Shown: positions 8,073-16,773, counted from the stretch's first letter. The stretch: 62,090 nucleotides of DNA from Thalassospira sp. (GCF_030690045.1 NZ_JAUYHK010000013.1:1-62090), one strand, 5' to 3'. The notes: generated by a model not told the origin, from the sequence alone. Translations and numbers: made by a program.

Positions 8073-8211
8073 CCCAAAATCCCATGCAATTTACGCATGG
8101 CTTGCATGATACAGGAATCAATCACACATATTTTTAGTTAAACACCATCGTCACATTTGCACCCCGCCACCGTCTTGTTCGCAGACAGTCAGTCAACCGA
8201 CAGGATATTTT

Positions 8212-9048
8212 ATGGGCACGGCGGACAGGATCAGCGATCTGGCACGAACATTGGGCCAGTTTCCCACAGACGTCACCATCACCGGCAATAGCATAGCCAT
8301 CCGGACCAGCAGCCAGTTGGCAACCCTGAACCAGACCATCAGCAGTCTTGAAAATGTCGCCGCCGAAGGCGATGCCGCCCTTGCCGCCGGATATTGCGCC
8401 ACCGCCCCCACCCTGTCCGGCCGCCTGACCAGTGCCGCCGGGCAAACCACCGGATTGCTGACCGCCTTTGCCGCACAGGATGCCGAACGGCTGAAATCGC
8501 TCAGCATCATGAGCAAACAAAAATTTGACGCCGCCGCCAGCGCCCGGCTGGAAGCCGAAAAACGTTTCGCCAGCGAGGCGCAAACCGCCCTGCAAGCCGA
8601 GGCGGCGCAGGTCGGAAATTTGCCAATATCGGCCCCGAAACCGGATCCAGTTCCCAAGCCGGACCAGAAACCGGACCCGATCCCTGTGCCGCCCCCGCCA
8701 ACACCCCAAAGCGTCATTCCCGGCCTGCCCGGTTATTTACGCACCACAATTCCGGCCGATGTCGCCCGATATGACGAGGATCAACTGGCCGCACTGGCGA
8801 CACAGGCCGGCAAGGACGCCATCACATTGGGGGCAAAAACCGGCGATGCGGTGATCAATTATGCCACCGTCCGTTTCATGTGCGGCCCCGATGTTTTTGG
8901 CAGCAACCCGGCCTTTAAATGGGCCAGCGACATTCTGGGCAACACAGCAGCAGGTAGCATCGATGACCGGCTGGCGATCCTGCGCAATGCCGCCACCGCC
9001 CGCCAGACATGGGATGCCCTTATGACCGAAACCGCCCCTCAGACCTGA
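8212..9048 (+). CDS. unknown protein encoded upstream of the PAD gene
   Basis: A 278-residue protein I do not recognise as a named family. Residues 1-140 are Ala-rich and helical (QDAERLKSLSIMSKQKFDAA), likely coiled coil. A Pro-rich linker (about 143-170, PKPDPVPKPDQKPDP) joins a helical C-terminal part. That tail (FMCGPDVFGSNPAFKWASDIL, then DDRLAILRNAA) loosely follows the pattern LG-DF---P---W---IL found in helical proteins near type VI secretion genes; this is recollection, not a search result. No signal peptide. It begins a three-gene operon, with 18 bases to the next gene. Confidence 0.75.
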   Translation: MGTADRISDLARTLGQFPTDVTITGNSIAIRTSSQLATLNQTISSLENVAAEGDAALAAGYCATAPTLSGRLTSAAGQTTGLLTAFAAQDAERLKSLSIMSKQKFDAAASARLEAEKRFASEAQTALQAEAAQVGNLPISAPKPDPVPKPDQKPDPIPVPPPPTPQSVIPGLPGYLRTTIPADVARYDEDQLAALATQAGKDAITLGAKTGDAVINYATVRFMCGPDVFGSNPAFKWASDILGNTAAGSIDDRLAILRNAATARQTWDALMTETAPQT

Positions 9049-9066
9049 TCCGCAGCGGAGACATTC

Positions 9067-11370
9067 ATGCCCGATTACACCGTCACCCTGACCGCCCCCG
9101 CCGGGAATTACCCGTTCAATCAGGTGCGCGTTGTTTTGACGAATGGCGTCGCCCCCCAGGAAACCACACTGATTTTTGGCCCCGGCAATCTGACCCGAAC
9201 CCATATTTTTCCGGTCGCCAACGGTAATTGGGATTTAAAGGTCACAGGGGCCGGATTTGTGCCGATTGATCAGGCTGCCATCAATATCAACGCCGATGCC
9301 ACCAACGCCCAGGATCTGGACGTGATCTGGTACACCCTGCACACGGACCGCAACCGCGATGGCAATCTTGATGATGCCGGGGCGCTTAATCAGGTTACCC
9401 CCGCCGCCATCACCTATGGCGTGGCCGGGGTTGGTGCCATTATCCCGGTCAATTGCAATCGCGACGGCAACAATACTGCCGTCGGTTATGCCGACAATCA
9501 GGATCAGCGCGTCAATGGCAATAACGATCTTGTCAGCGGCACCGCCCGCCTTGAAATCCGCCGCAATGCACTGGGCCCCAATGCCGCGGCACCCGCCGTT
9601 CCTGCCGGATGGGATTTGCAGCTTCAGGTTTTCAGGACGGTTGGCGACAATCCCGCCAGACAACATATCCGCATCCTTGATGGCGTTTTAAACAACAGTG
9701 CGGAAATCATCGGCCCGGAAACCACCGATAGTGCGGCGGTTACAACTGGAACCGTTGGCGCATCCAAACTGTTTGCCATCGAAGCCGTAAGATTTGCCGG
9801 AAATGGCTTTGCCAACGGTGATGCCCGCATCGAACTTGACGTGATCCAGCCGGAAATCACCGGCCCGGCAACCCGTACTTACTGGTATAGTGATCGCATC
9901 GTTGCGGCACGCTGGGTCGGCAATCATCATTTGCAAGAAAGCAGTGACCTGTTCGTTGCGCAAACTGCCGGAAATTTGAATTTTCGGAATGCACTGGGCG
10001 TCTCGGCTGCAGCCAGCAATCCCGGAATCAATATAACAACAGGTAATCCGGCAACCGCCAACCGCGTCAATATTCGCTATCTCCATAACAATGCATGGGC
10101 AAATGACGGAACAGTAGTTCCTGGAGACGATCGCTGGATGCGCGATACCATCGTGTCGGGTTACAGTTCATGGCCGGGTAATGGTGGCGGCATACAAACC
10201 AAAAATGTCTTCGTCAAAACCCATCGCTGGAGACCTTTGCAAAACTGGGTTTTTGAAACCCTGCACAGTGCTGGAAATGGCATCACATACCCCGCAGCAG
10301 GCAGTGCCGATGACGTTACATCCGCCAATTCCGGCGGGAATATATCATTGACCCCGCCTGTCAAGACCCCGGCACTGGCGGCAGTGGCCCGAAATTACCC
10401 GCTGGGCCGGGTTTATTACGGTCATAATTTTTACCACCGCGTAGACCAAAGCACGCGAAATTTTCTGGCGAGTCAGGTGATGCAACGCCCCATCATCCTC
10501 GATACTGACTGGCTGGAAGTCGGACATGTTGATGAAATGATGACTTTCATCCCCGATCTCAATCCTGCCGACCCCTACAAAAAATGGAAACTGGTGGTCG
10601 CCAGCCCTGCCGAGGCCTATCAGATCATGACCGCCAATCAGGGGGCGCATGGTGCCGCAAGGATTTTGAACCGGACGGAATGGAACGTTGTCACCAACAG
10701 TTTTGATTATGCAAGCCTCCAGATCGACGCCACCGATGTTGGCGCAACCCTCAATGATTTTCTGGGTAATGGCCAGGCACCGCTCGACAATCCAAGAACA
10801 GGCGGCCCCTACACCTATCAACAGTTACGCGACTGGAACATCAACGGGGTGGAAGCCGTCATTACCCGCAATGTCAACATCCTGAAAAATGCCTTTGATC
10901 TGCTTGACACGGACATCATCAAAGCCCCGGTAATTTTCATTCCCGGTAGAAACCTTGTCGGAAATGCCCTTTTCGCCAGTAAAATCGACGCAGGTGCCGG
11001 GTTTGACAACGGCTTCAACGTCTTTCCCGGCAAACGGGGCGGTTTCCAATGCGGGGCATTAACCGGCGACATGCCGAACATGTTTGTCGGCAATGAACGC
11101 CTGATGATCCCCAAACCGTTTGGCCCGTGGATTGAAGACAATACCGATGCTGTCCATCACGGCTATGATCTGTTTGAACGCGACCTGTTCCAGAAAATCG
11201 CCGCCATTCATCATGGTCCGGTCTGCGATTTCATTGATGACTGGGATGATTATCACGTTGCGCTTGGTGAAATTCATTGCGGCACCAATGAAATCCGCAC
11301 GCCCTATGATGGCGCAACCGCATTTGGCAATATACGCTATGCCAACTGGTGGACGGCTGTTGATGCCTGA
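9067..11370 (+). CDS. animal-type peptidylarginine deiminase (PAD) homologue
   Basis: A 767-residue protein of the PAD family, which hydrolyses peptidyl-arginine to citrulline. Residues 1-85 look like an Ig/cupredoxin-type beta domain. The middle domain carries a Ca-loop-like DRNRDGNLDD (94-103) and GAIIPVNCNRDG, matching PAD_M of vertebrate PADs. The C-terminal pentein domain keeps RWMRD (D360), GHVDE (H487, D489) and GEIHCGTN (C738), aligning with human PAD4 D350, H471, D473 and C645, and W357 with W347. Residues aligned with PAD4 calcium ligands Q349, E351 and E353 are Arg, Thr and Val. No signal peptide. GCGGAGA precedes ATG 9067. Confidence 0.9.
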   Translation: MPDYTVTLTAPAGNYPFNQVRVVLTNGVAPQETTLIFGPGNLTRTHIFPVANGNWDLKVTGAGFVPIDQAAININADATNAQDLDVIWYTLHTDRNRDGNLDDAGALNQVTPAAITYGVAGVGAIIPVNCNRDGNNTAVGYADNQDQRVNGNNDLVSGTARLEIRRNALGPNAAAPAVPAGWDLQLQVFRTVGDNPARQHIRILDGVLNNSAEIIGPETTDSAAVTTGTVGASKLFAIEAVRFAGNGFANGDARIELDVIQPEITGPATRTYWYSDRIVAARWVGNHHLQESSDLFVAQTAGNLNFRNALGVSAAASNPGINITTGNPATANRVNIRYLHNNAWANDGTVVPGDDRWMRDTIVSGYSSWPGNGGGIQTKNVFVKTHRWRPLQNWVFETLHSAGNGITYPAAGSADDVTSANSGGNISLTPPVKTPALAAVARNYPLGRVYYGHNFYHRVDQSTRNFLASQVMQRPIILDTDWLEVGHVDEMMTFIPDLNPADPYKKWKLVVASPAEAYQIMTANQGAHGAARILNRTEWNVVTNSFDYASLQIDATDVGATLNDFLGNGQAPLDNPRTGGPYTYQQLRDWNINGVEAVITRNVNILKNAFDLLDTDIIKAPVIFIPGRNLVGNALFASKIDAGAGFDNGFNVFPGKRGGFQCGALTGDMPNMFVGNERLMIPKPFGPWIEDNTDAVHHGYDLFERDLFQKIAAIHHGPVCDFIDDWDDYHVALGEIHCGTNEIRTPYDGATAFGNIRYANWWTAVDA

Positions 11371-11400
11371 TTTCACCGCACATGACATGGGAGGCTCCCG

Positions 11401-12042
11401 ATGAGCGCACAAAGCGACTATCAACAGGCCCTGAAAGATATCGCAGCCCTTGCAACGCAGGCAGCCACCCGCGTCACCGGCTGCCCCAGCCCGATGGCCG
11501 TCAACCAGATTTTCCGCCAATATGGCGGCACCATTGCCGCCCCGATGATCGACGACCTCAAGGCCGGATCATGGAAAAAGCAGGAAAGCTGGATGATCGG
11601 CGGCATGATTGATTATCTGTCATCCTATGGCACATCAGCCGCCGTCGCACCCTTGCGCGAGATTGAGCAGAACTATCCGGTTACGGATATTCAAACTCAG
11701 GCAAAAGCACTGGCCGATTTGCTGGCCACCCTTGATGTTGCTGTCTCCGAAGCCAAACAAATTCCGCAGGTTCAGGATGCAATCAAAGGCGGCAACCCCG
11801 CCCAAATGGCCCGCGCCATGTTGCTGGCGCTGGCACAGATTGATCCGGACTGGCCGCTGCGGGCATCGGACATTCAGTCAAAACTGTTTGCCCTGTCCGC
11901 AGACAGTTTCCCCGCCCTTAATGAAATGGCGGCGGGAAAGCTCAGCGAGAATGACGTCACCCTCGCCCTTGTCGGGATTTTATTTGAGGATCTGAAAGAC
12001 AGTGGTGGTGGCAGTAGTGGCAGCACACCGCCAGCGCCGTAA
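11401..12042 (+). CDS. unknown helical protein encoded downstream of the PAD gene
   Basis: A 213-residue protein of unrecognised family. It is predicted almost wholly alpha-helical, Ala/Leu-rich and acidic, ending in a flexible GGGSSGSTPPAP tail. No signal peptide or membrane segment is evident. A GGGAGG ribosome-binding site precedes ATG 11401, 30 bases after the PAD stop, so the three genes are probably one operon. Position and size would suit an immunity protein, inhibitor or chaperone of the deiminase, but no sequence feature proves this. Confidence 0.75.
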   Translation: MSAQSDYQQALKDIAALATQAATRVTGCPSPMAVNQIFRQYGGTIAAPMIDDLKAGSWKKQESWMIGGMIDYLSSYGTSAAVAPLREIEQNYPVTDIQTQAKALADLLATLDVAVSEAKQIPQVQDAIKGGNPAQMARAMLLALAQIDPDWPLRASDIQSKLFALSADSFPALNEMAAGKLSENDVTLALVGILFEDLKDSGGGSSGSTPPAP

Positions 12043-12048
12043 AAAAGA

Positions 12049-12504
12049 TCAACTCTCCGCCTTCTTCTCCCACGCCCCTTGCGGGGTTTGCTGCCAGTAA
12101 GACAGTTTGTGGCCCGCCTCTCTCCAGTCTTTCCAACGGGTACGGGCATCAGAAACGGCATCGTGATCACGGTCGTCAAACAGCATGATCACCCGTTCAT
12201 AATCGGCAATCTTCTCGCTGATGGCGCGGTCGGTCAGGAACAGAAACTGCGCGCCATTGGGGTTTTCATCCTCCGCTGTCAGCCACACCGGCTGCATTTC
12301 GGCATCGCCATCTTCCTTGCTGCCATGTGGTAACCAGCTTGCGGAATCATAGGTCCATAGCAGGGTATTGAGCGCCTCGATCCGTTCGGGCGATCCGGCC
12401 ATCACCACCGCACGCTTTTCCCGCTCCAGCGTTTTGGACAGCAGGGCCGGAAGCGCACGTTCCAGCGGCAGGCCGGTCAGATGATAAAACCAGATATCGG
12501 TCAT
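12049..12504 (-). CDS. holC: DNA polymerase III chi subunit
   Basis: A 151-residue HolC-family protein, the clamp-loader subunit that contacts single-stranded-DNA-binding protein at the replication fork. The N-terminus MTDIWFYHLTGLPLERALP and the core TLWTYDSASWLPHG followed by PVWLT are characteristic. ATG 12504 gives the usual length; the longer frame reads through the 3' end of pepA. It follows pepA, a pairing common in Proteobacteria. Confidence 0.9.
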   Translation of the reverse strand: MTDIWFYHLTGLPLERALPALLSKTLEREKRAVVMAGSPERIEALNTLLWTYDSASWLPHGSKEDGDAEMQPVWLTAEDENPNGAQFLFLTDRAISEKIADYERVIMLFDDRDHDAVSDARTRWKDWREAGHKLSYWQQTPQGAWEKKAES

Positions 12505-12580
12505 CGCAGTGTCATAATATCCCAAGGCAATCAGAACAACCGGGGCAAGGCACCCTTGCCCTGCCCCGATGCCATTATGA

Positions 12581-14050
12581 TCAGATTTCGTAATTATCGG
12601 CAACAAAACGGTCCAGCAACCGCACGCCGTAACCGGTGCCGCCCTTTGGCGTTACCTCGCTATCCTTTGCCGACCATGCCATGGCGGCAATATCAAGATG
12701 CGCCCACGGACGATCCTTGGTGATAAAGCGTTTGAGGAACTGTGCCGCCGTGATCGAACCCGCCGGACGCCCGCCAACATTTTTCATATCGGCAATATCG
12801 GATTTGATCTGATCGTCATAGGCCTTGCCCAACGGCAGGCGCCACACGGTTTCATTCACCGACAACCCGGCCGTGGTGATTTGCGTTGCCAGTTCGTCAT
12901 TATTGGAAAACAGCCCGGCATTTTCATGGCCCAGCGCAATAATGATTGCCCCGGTCAGGGTCGCCAGATCGACAATCAGGCGCGGATCATAGGTTTCCTG
13001 AACATAGGTCAGGGCATCGCACAAAACCAGACGGCCTTCGGCATCGGTATTGATCACTTCAATCGTCTGGCCCGACATCGATGTCACCACATCGCCCGGA
13101 CGTTGTGCGGTGGAAGACGGCATGTTTTCAACAAGGCCGATGACGCCAACCACATTGCAATTGGCCTTGCGCCCGGCCAATGCCTTCATCAGGCCCGATA
13201 CCACACCGGCCCCGCCCATATCCCATTTCATGTCTTCCATGCCAGCGGCCGGTTTGATGGAAATGCCGCCGGTATCAAAGGTCACGCCCTTGCCGACAAA
13301 GGCCACCGGCGCATCTTTCTTCTTGCCACCGTTCCAGCGCATGACAACCATATAGGGTTTGCGCGCCGATCCCATGGCAACGCCCAAAAGCGCCCCCATG
13401 CCCAGTTTTTTCATATCCTTTTCATCTAGGACTTCAATTTCGACACCCAGTTTTTCAAGGGCGGAAACTTCTTTCACAAAACTTTCGGGATAAAGGATAT
13501 TGGCCGGTTCCGACACCAGATCACGGGTAAAAAACACACCATCAATGACTTTTTTGGCGGTTTCAAACTGCTTTTTGGCGTCCTTGTGCTGCCGGGTGGC
13601 GATTGCCAATGATTTCAGCGACGGTTTGTCGTCCTTGGTTTCCGTTGTACGGTATTTATCAAAACGATAATCGCGCAAGGTGGCACCCGTCGCGAAATCA
13701 CAGGCCAGATCATCCATATCAAACAGAACAGTCACGTCCTTTTCGCCGGTAGCAAGGGAGCGCACGGCGACATTCCCGCCCAGTTTCTGGGCGGCGATCA
13801 CGTCAAACTCGGCTTCCTTGCCAATCCCGCACAAAATGATGCGCGACAATTCAACATTGGCGGGCGATAGGATTTCCAGGCTTTGCCCCGCCTTGCCCTT
13901 GAAGGTCGATGCCTTGATGGCGCGGGCAACCGCCCCGCCGGTGGCTTCGTCCAGCGCCACGGCACTGGGCATCAGATCACCGCCCTCGGTGGCAAAGACA
14001 ACAACCGCGCCGGTGGCCGGAATGGCGAGATCGGAAAACGAGATCTTCAT
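12581..14050 (-). CDS. pepA: leucyl aminopeptidase
   Basis: A 489-residue cytosolic M17 aminopeptidase that removes N-terminal residues using two divalent metals. The C-terminal catalytic domain shows VGKGVTFDTGGISIKPAAGM and the signature NTDAEGRLVL, which hold the metal-binding Asp/Glu and catalytic Lys/Arg residues. Full family length. ATG 14050 follows an AGGAGCC site; TTG 14056 is unlikely. It leads the pepA-holC operon. Confidence 0.95.
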   Translation of the reverse strand: MKISFSDLAIPATGAVVVFATEGGDLMPSAVALDEATGGAVARAIKASTFKGKAGQSLEILSPANVELSRIILCGIGKEAEFDVIAAQKLGGNVAVRSLATGEKDVTVLFDMDDLACDFATGATLRDYRFDKYRTTETKDDKPSLKSLAIATRQHKDAKKQFETAKKVIDGVFFTRDLVSEPANILYPESFVKEVSALEKLGVEIEVLDEKDMKKLGMGALLGVAMGSARKPYMVVMRWNGGKKKDAPVAFVGKGVTFDTGGISIKPAAGMEDMKWDMGGAGVVSGLMKALAGRKANCNVVGVIGLVENMPSSTAQRPGDVVTSMSGQTIEVINTDAEGRLVLCDALTYVQETYDPRLIVDLATLTGAIIIALGHENAGLFSNNDELATQITTAGLSVNETVWRLPLGKAYDDQIKSDIADMKNVGGRPAGSITAAQFLKRFITKDRPWAHLDIAAMAWSAKDSEVTPKGGTGYGVRLLDRFVADNYEI

Positions 14051-14176
14051 GGTCAAAAGGGCTCCTGTTATGGTTCGGATCGCACGGCATCAGGCCCGCG
14101 CACAAAAATGCTGCCCCTAATCTAGCGCGTTCAATGGCGAAGAAAAGGCTTATTGCTCAAAAAGGTGGTGAACGTT

Positions 14177-14575
14177 TCAAATCCAGTTATCCGTCAAAAG
14201 CCCCTTGACCCTCTCAAACTCTTTAAGGTTGTTGGTCACAAGGGTCAGGCCCCGACTGCGGGCATGACCGGCAATCATCATGTCATAAGGGCCTATCACG
14301 GTGCCCCGACGCTCAAGGTCAACCCGGATATCCCCATAATGCCCTGCGGCAACCGGATCAAAATCCAGAACACTCAGCCGTGCGGCAAAACTTTCAACAA
14401 TCTGTAAATTGTGCTCCGGCCTTGCCGATTTCATCACGCCATAGTGCAGTTCCGCTAGCGTAACCGATGAAATGCACAAAGTTCCACTATGGCGGTTAAA
14501 CCGTTCACGAACCACTTCGGGCCGGTTTTTGATCACATAAATACAGATATTGGTATCAAGCATAAAGCGCAGCAC
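14177..14575 (-). CDS. vapC: VapC-type PIN-domain ribonuclease toxin
   Basis: A 132-residue PIN-domain toxin that cleaves RNA, often initiator tRNA. Acidic metal ligands appear at D7 (FMLDTNICIY), E42 (TLAELHYG) and D98 (GPYDMMIAGHA). The GTG start at 14575 overlaps the vapB stop (TAGTG); ATG 14563 is an alternative but would remove the usual MLRF leader. Translation coupling to the antitoxin is typical of this family. Confidence 0.92.
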   Translation of the reverse strand: MLRFMLDTNICIYVIKNRPEVVRERFNRHSGTLCISSVTLAELHYGVMKSARPEHNLQIVESFAARLSVLDFDPVAAGHYGDIRVDLERRGTVIGPYDMMIAGHARSRGLTLVTNNLKEFERVKGLLTDNWI

Positions 14576-14805
14576 TAAAAGGACTCCCGCACCTGCATCC
14601 CGGGCTGCGAGTACGTCTCCATGAAATCATCCGACACTGCCGGACCGTCAAAAAAACTGTCCCACAGCCGATCCGCTGGCGTGATCAGGCGGGCATCACC
14701 CAACGCAATCACTTCGACAGTTTTCACCCCGTCAGGCAATGCCACATCCTTGGGCAAACGGATCGCCTGGGTCTTGTTATTCAGAAAAACCGACGCTTGG
14801 GTCAT
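14575..14805 (-). CDS. vapB: VapB-type antitoxin
   Basis: A 76-residue AbrB/SpoVT-like antitoxin. The N-terminal DNA-binding fold is seen in ASVFLNNKTQAIRLPKDVALP, and the C-terminal region (WDSFFDGPAVSDDFM) is the usual toxin-wrapping segment. It is preceded by AAGGAGGACCTC and two palindromes at 14851-14881 that are likely its operator. Overlap with vapC confirms an operon. Confidence 0.92.
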   Translation of the reverse strand: MTQASVFLNNKTQAIRLPKDVALPDGVKTVEVIALGDARLITPADRLWDSFFDGPAVSDDFMETYSQPGMQVRESF

Positions 14806-14850
14806 GAGGTCCTCCTTGCTTGCTGTTTGTCCTGCTCACAGATTATCCCC

Positions 14851-14881
14851 GACATAAGTATATGTCAATTGTATATACAAT
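14851..14881. promoter_or_regulatory. probable VapB operator palindromes
   Basis: Two adjacent dyads: GACATA-AGTA-TATGTC (14851-14866) and the perfect 14-base palindrome ATTGTATATACAAT (14868-14881). They lie 46-76 bases upstream of vapB in the vapBC promoter region, where VapBC complexes usually bind for autorepression. The AT-rich core may also contain the -10 hexamer. Confidence 0.6.
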
Positions 14882-14900
14882 CAAACCAACTACCCGCAAA

Positions 14901-14914
14901 TTGTCCAAAATCAA
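14901..14914 (+). promoter_or_regulatory. candidate NnrR/Dnr (FNR-type) site
   Basis: TTGTCCAAAATCAA fits the TTG-N8-CAA pattern recognised by nitric-oxide responsive CRP/FNR regulators. It sits 61 bases upstream of the nnrS ATG, a suitable distance for activation. A single short match can arise by chance. Confidence 0.4.
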
Positions 14915-14974
14915 TCCGCTCCATCGCAAAGGCGCTATTGTGAACCATTCCAATCTGTTTTTACGGTGCCCGTC

Positions 14975-16210
14975 ATGAATGCCAAAGCTTCGCCGATTTT
15001 GATAACCGAACCCGCCCGCCCGCCACATCCCTTCTGGAGCGGGGCCTTTCGCCCGCTGTTTTTGCTGGCGGGGATTCTTGCGATTGTCGGCGTTGTGTGG
15101 TGGGTGGCCGGAATGGCGCATGGCCTGCCAACACCGACAATGGGCAGTGGCGCATGGTGGCATGGTCATGAAATGATTTTCGGGTTTGGCGGGGCGGCGA
15201 TTGGCGGGTTTTTATTGACCGCGATTGCCAACTGGACAGGCCGCCCGCCGATTGCGGGGCGGCTTTTGATGGTTCTGACCGCAACATGGCTGATTGCCCG
15301 CCTTGCTGCGGGTTTCGCCGACCACCTGCCGCTTGTCCTTATTCTGATCGGGGGACTTGGCTATTTCATCACCCTGATGGCGATTGCCGGGCGGGAACTG
15401 ATACAGGGGCGCAATCATCGCAATCTGGTTATTCTGGGCCTTATTGGCCTGATCACCCTGATGGACGGGCTTTTTATCGTCAGCACCCTTGGCGCAATCA
15501 CGCTGGACCCGATGGTGATTTACCAAACCGCCATTCTTGTCATTGTGCTGCTGATCGGTTTGATTGGCGGGCGGATCATCCCGGCCTTTACCCGCAACTG
15601 GATGCAGCGCGACGGGATGATGCATCTGCCGATGCCGGTGATGTTCAACAAATTCGATGGCGTCTGCCTTGCCGTCCTGACAATTGCGATTGCCCTCAAC
15701 CTGTTTGATCCCACCCGCCAGATTGCCGGAATTGCCTTGCTGCTGGCGGGGGTTTTGCATGTGATCCGCATGGCGCGATGGCGCGGGATTTACACCTGGC
15801 GCGATCCGCTGGTGGCGATTTTGCATCTGGCTTATCTGTGGGTGCCGGTCGGTTTGATCGTGCTGGGCATTGCCATGCTGGCTCCTGATGTGATGGCGGC
15901 ACGCGATGCGCTGCATGGCCTGACCGGCGGGGCGATGGCCTGCATGATTCTGGCGATTGGCGGGCGGGCAGCCCTTGGTCATACCGGGCGCGATTTGCGC
16001 GCCAGCCCGGCTTTGCTGATTGCGTTTGGCGCGATCTGGATCGGCACGGTGCTGCGCCTGCTGGTCGGGATCAGCACCGATTATTATATGGTGATTCTGG
16101 CGGCGGCCACGCTTTTGTGGATTGGTGGCTGGATCGCCTTTCTGATCGGCTATGCCCCGGTGCTGTGGGGTCCGGCCCGGCAAAAATCACGCGGCATTCC
16201 GGTCCGGTAA
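14975..16210 (+). CDS. nnrS: NnrS-family membrane haem protein
   Basis: A protein of about 411 residues with roughly 12 hydrophobic helices. The family motifs FRPLFLLAGILAI, WWHGHEMIFGFGGAAIGGF, LTAIANWTGRPP and GGRIIPAFTRNWM are present, with conserved His residues proposed to bind haem. NnrS proteins protect cells from nitrosative stress by an unresolved mechanism. ATG 14975 and GTG 14966 are both possible. No denitrification genes are nearby, so it likely serves NO tolerance. Confidence 0.92.
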   Translation: MNAKASPILITEPARPPHPFWSGAFRPLFLLAGILAIVGVVWWVAGMAHGLPTPTMGSGAWWHGHEMIFGFGGAAIGGFLLTAIANWTGRPPIAGRLLMVLTATWLIARLAAGFADHLPLVLILIGGLGYFITLMAIAGRELIQGRNHRNLVILGLIGLITLMDGLFIVSTLGAITLDPMVIYQTAILVIVLLIGLIGGRIIPAFTRNWMQRDGMMHLPMPVMFNKFDGVCLAVLTIAIALNLFDPTRQIAGIALLLAGVLHVIRMARWRGIYTWRDPLVAILHLAYLWVPVGLIVLGIAMLAPDVMAARDALHGLTGGAMACMILAIGGRAALGHTGRDLRASPALLIAFGAIWIGTVLRLLVGISTDYYMVILAAATLLWIGGWIAFLIGYAPVLWGPARQKSRGIPVR

Positions 16211-16223
16211 ACCGGACCGGAAT
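16196..16223. repeat. perfect 13-bp inverted repeat at the nnrS stop
   Basis: The half-site ATTCCGGTCCGGT and its exact complement flank two bases, with the nnrS TAA at the centre. It lies between convergent nnrS and the acetyltransferase gene. There is no T-tract on either side, so it is not a classical intrinsic terminator. Confidence 0.75.
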
Positions 16224-16229
16224 AAGAAA

Positions 16230-16685
16230 TCAGAATGAAAAACCGGCAGGATCGGATTTGATATATTCGGTCTTGCCCTTATCCGCATCCCCCGTGTGGT
16301 GCCAGCCCATATGCTGGTAAAATCCGTGGGCGCGAATGCGCGGATTGGCATCGGTGGTCAGGGAAATATCCGCACATCCCTGATCAAACAACCATGTTTC
16401 CGCCACCGTCAACAAGGCCGCCCCGACCCCGCGCCCTTCAAAACGCGGATCGACGAATAACGCCCAGATCGTGGCCTCTTTGGGCCAGGCAATGGCGAAA
16501 CCTGCCACCACCTGATCGATTTCCGCCACCCAGATGCCCTTGCCTTCGGCCAGCCAGCCGGGAAAAGCCTGTTTGGTGATGCCACGCGCCGTCAATTCAG
16601 CAGGCGACAGATAATTTTCGCGCACCGACAGGCGAATGTCGAAAATCGCATCGACATCGCCCGGTAACGCCTGACGGATGATCAT
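16230..16685 (-). CDS. GNAT-family N-acetyltransferase
   Basis: A 151-residue acetyl-CoA-dependent transferase. The beta4/alpha3 region IWALFVDPRFEGRGVGAALLTVAE contains the R/Q-x-x-G-x-G/A motif that binds the pyrophosphate of acetyl-CoA. The C-terminal GFYQHMGWHHTG is typical of the fold. The acceptor substrate is unknown. It is a single gene, convergent with nnrS. Confidence 0.87.
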   Translation of the reverse strand: MIIRQALPGDVDAIFDIRLSVRENYLSPAELTARGITKQAFPGWLAEGKGIWVAEIDQVVAGFAIAWPKEATIWALFVDPRFEGRGVGAALLTVAETWLFDQGCADISLTTDANPRIRAHGFYQHMGWHHTGDADKGKTEYIKSDPAGFSF

Positions 16686-16773
16686 GATATTGCGGTTCCA
16701 GCCTTGCCTGTATCCTGGCGCCTCTACTTATGCACGATCCTATCCGGACTTGCGCCAGCAAGACAGCCAAATT

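Noticed and set aside
8082..8100. CCATGC/GCATGG dyad as a terminator for metNIQ or the PAD operon
   Set aside because: The stem is only 6 bp with no T-tract and it lies upstream of the metNIQ promoter; at most it is an operator.
15212..16183. 323-codon open frame antisense to nnrS
   Set aside because: Low-complexity Gln/His/Pro-rich translation typical of an opposite-strand shadow; nnrS is clearly the real gene.
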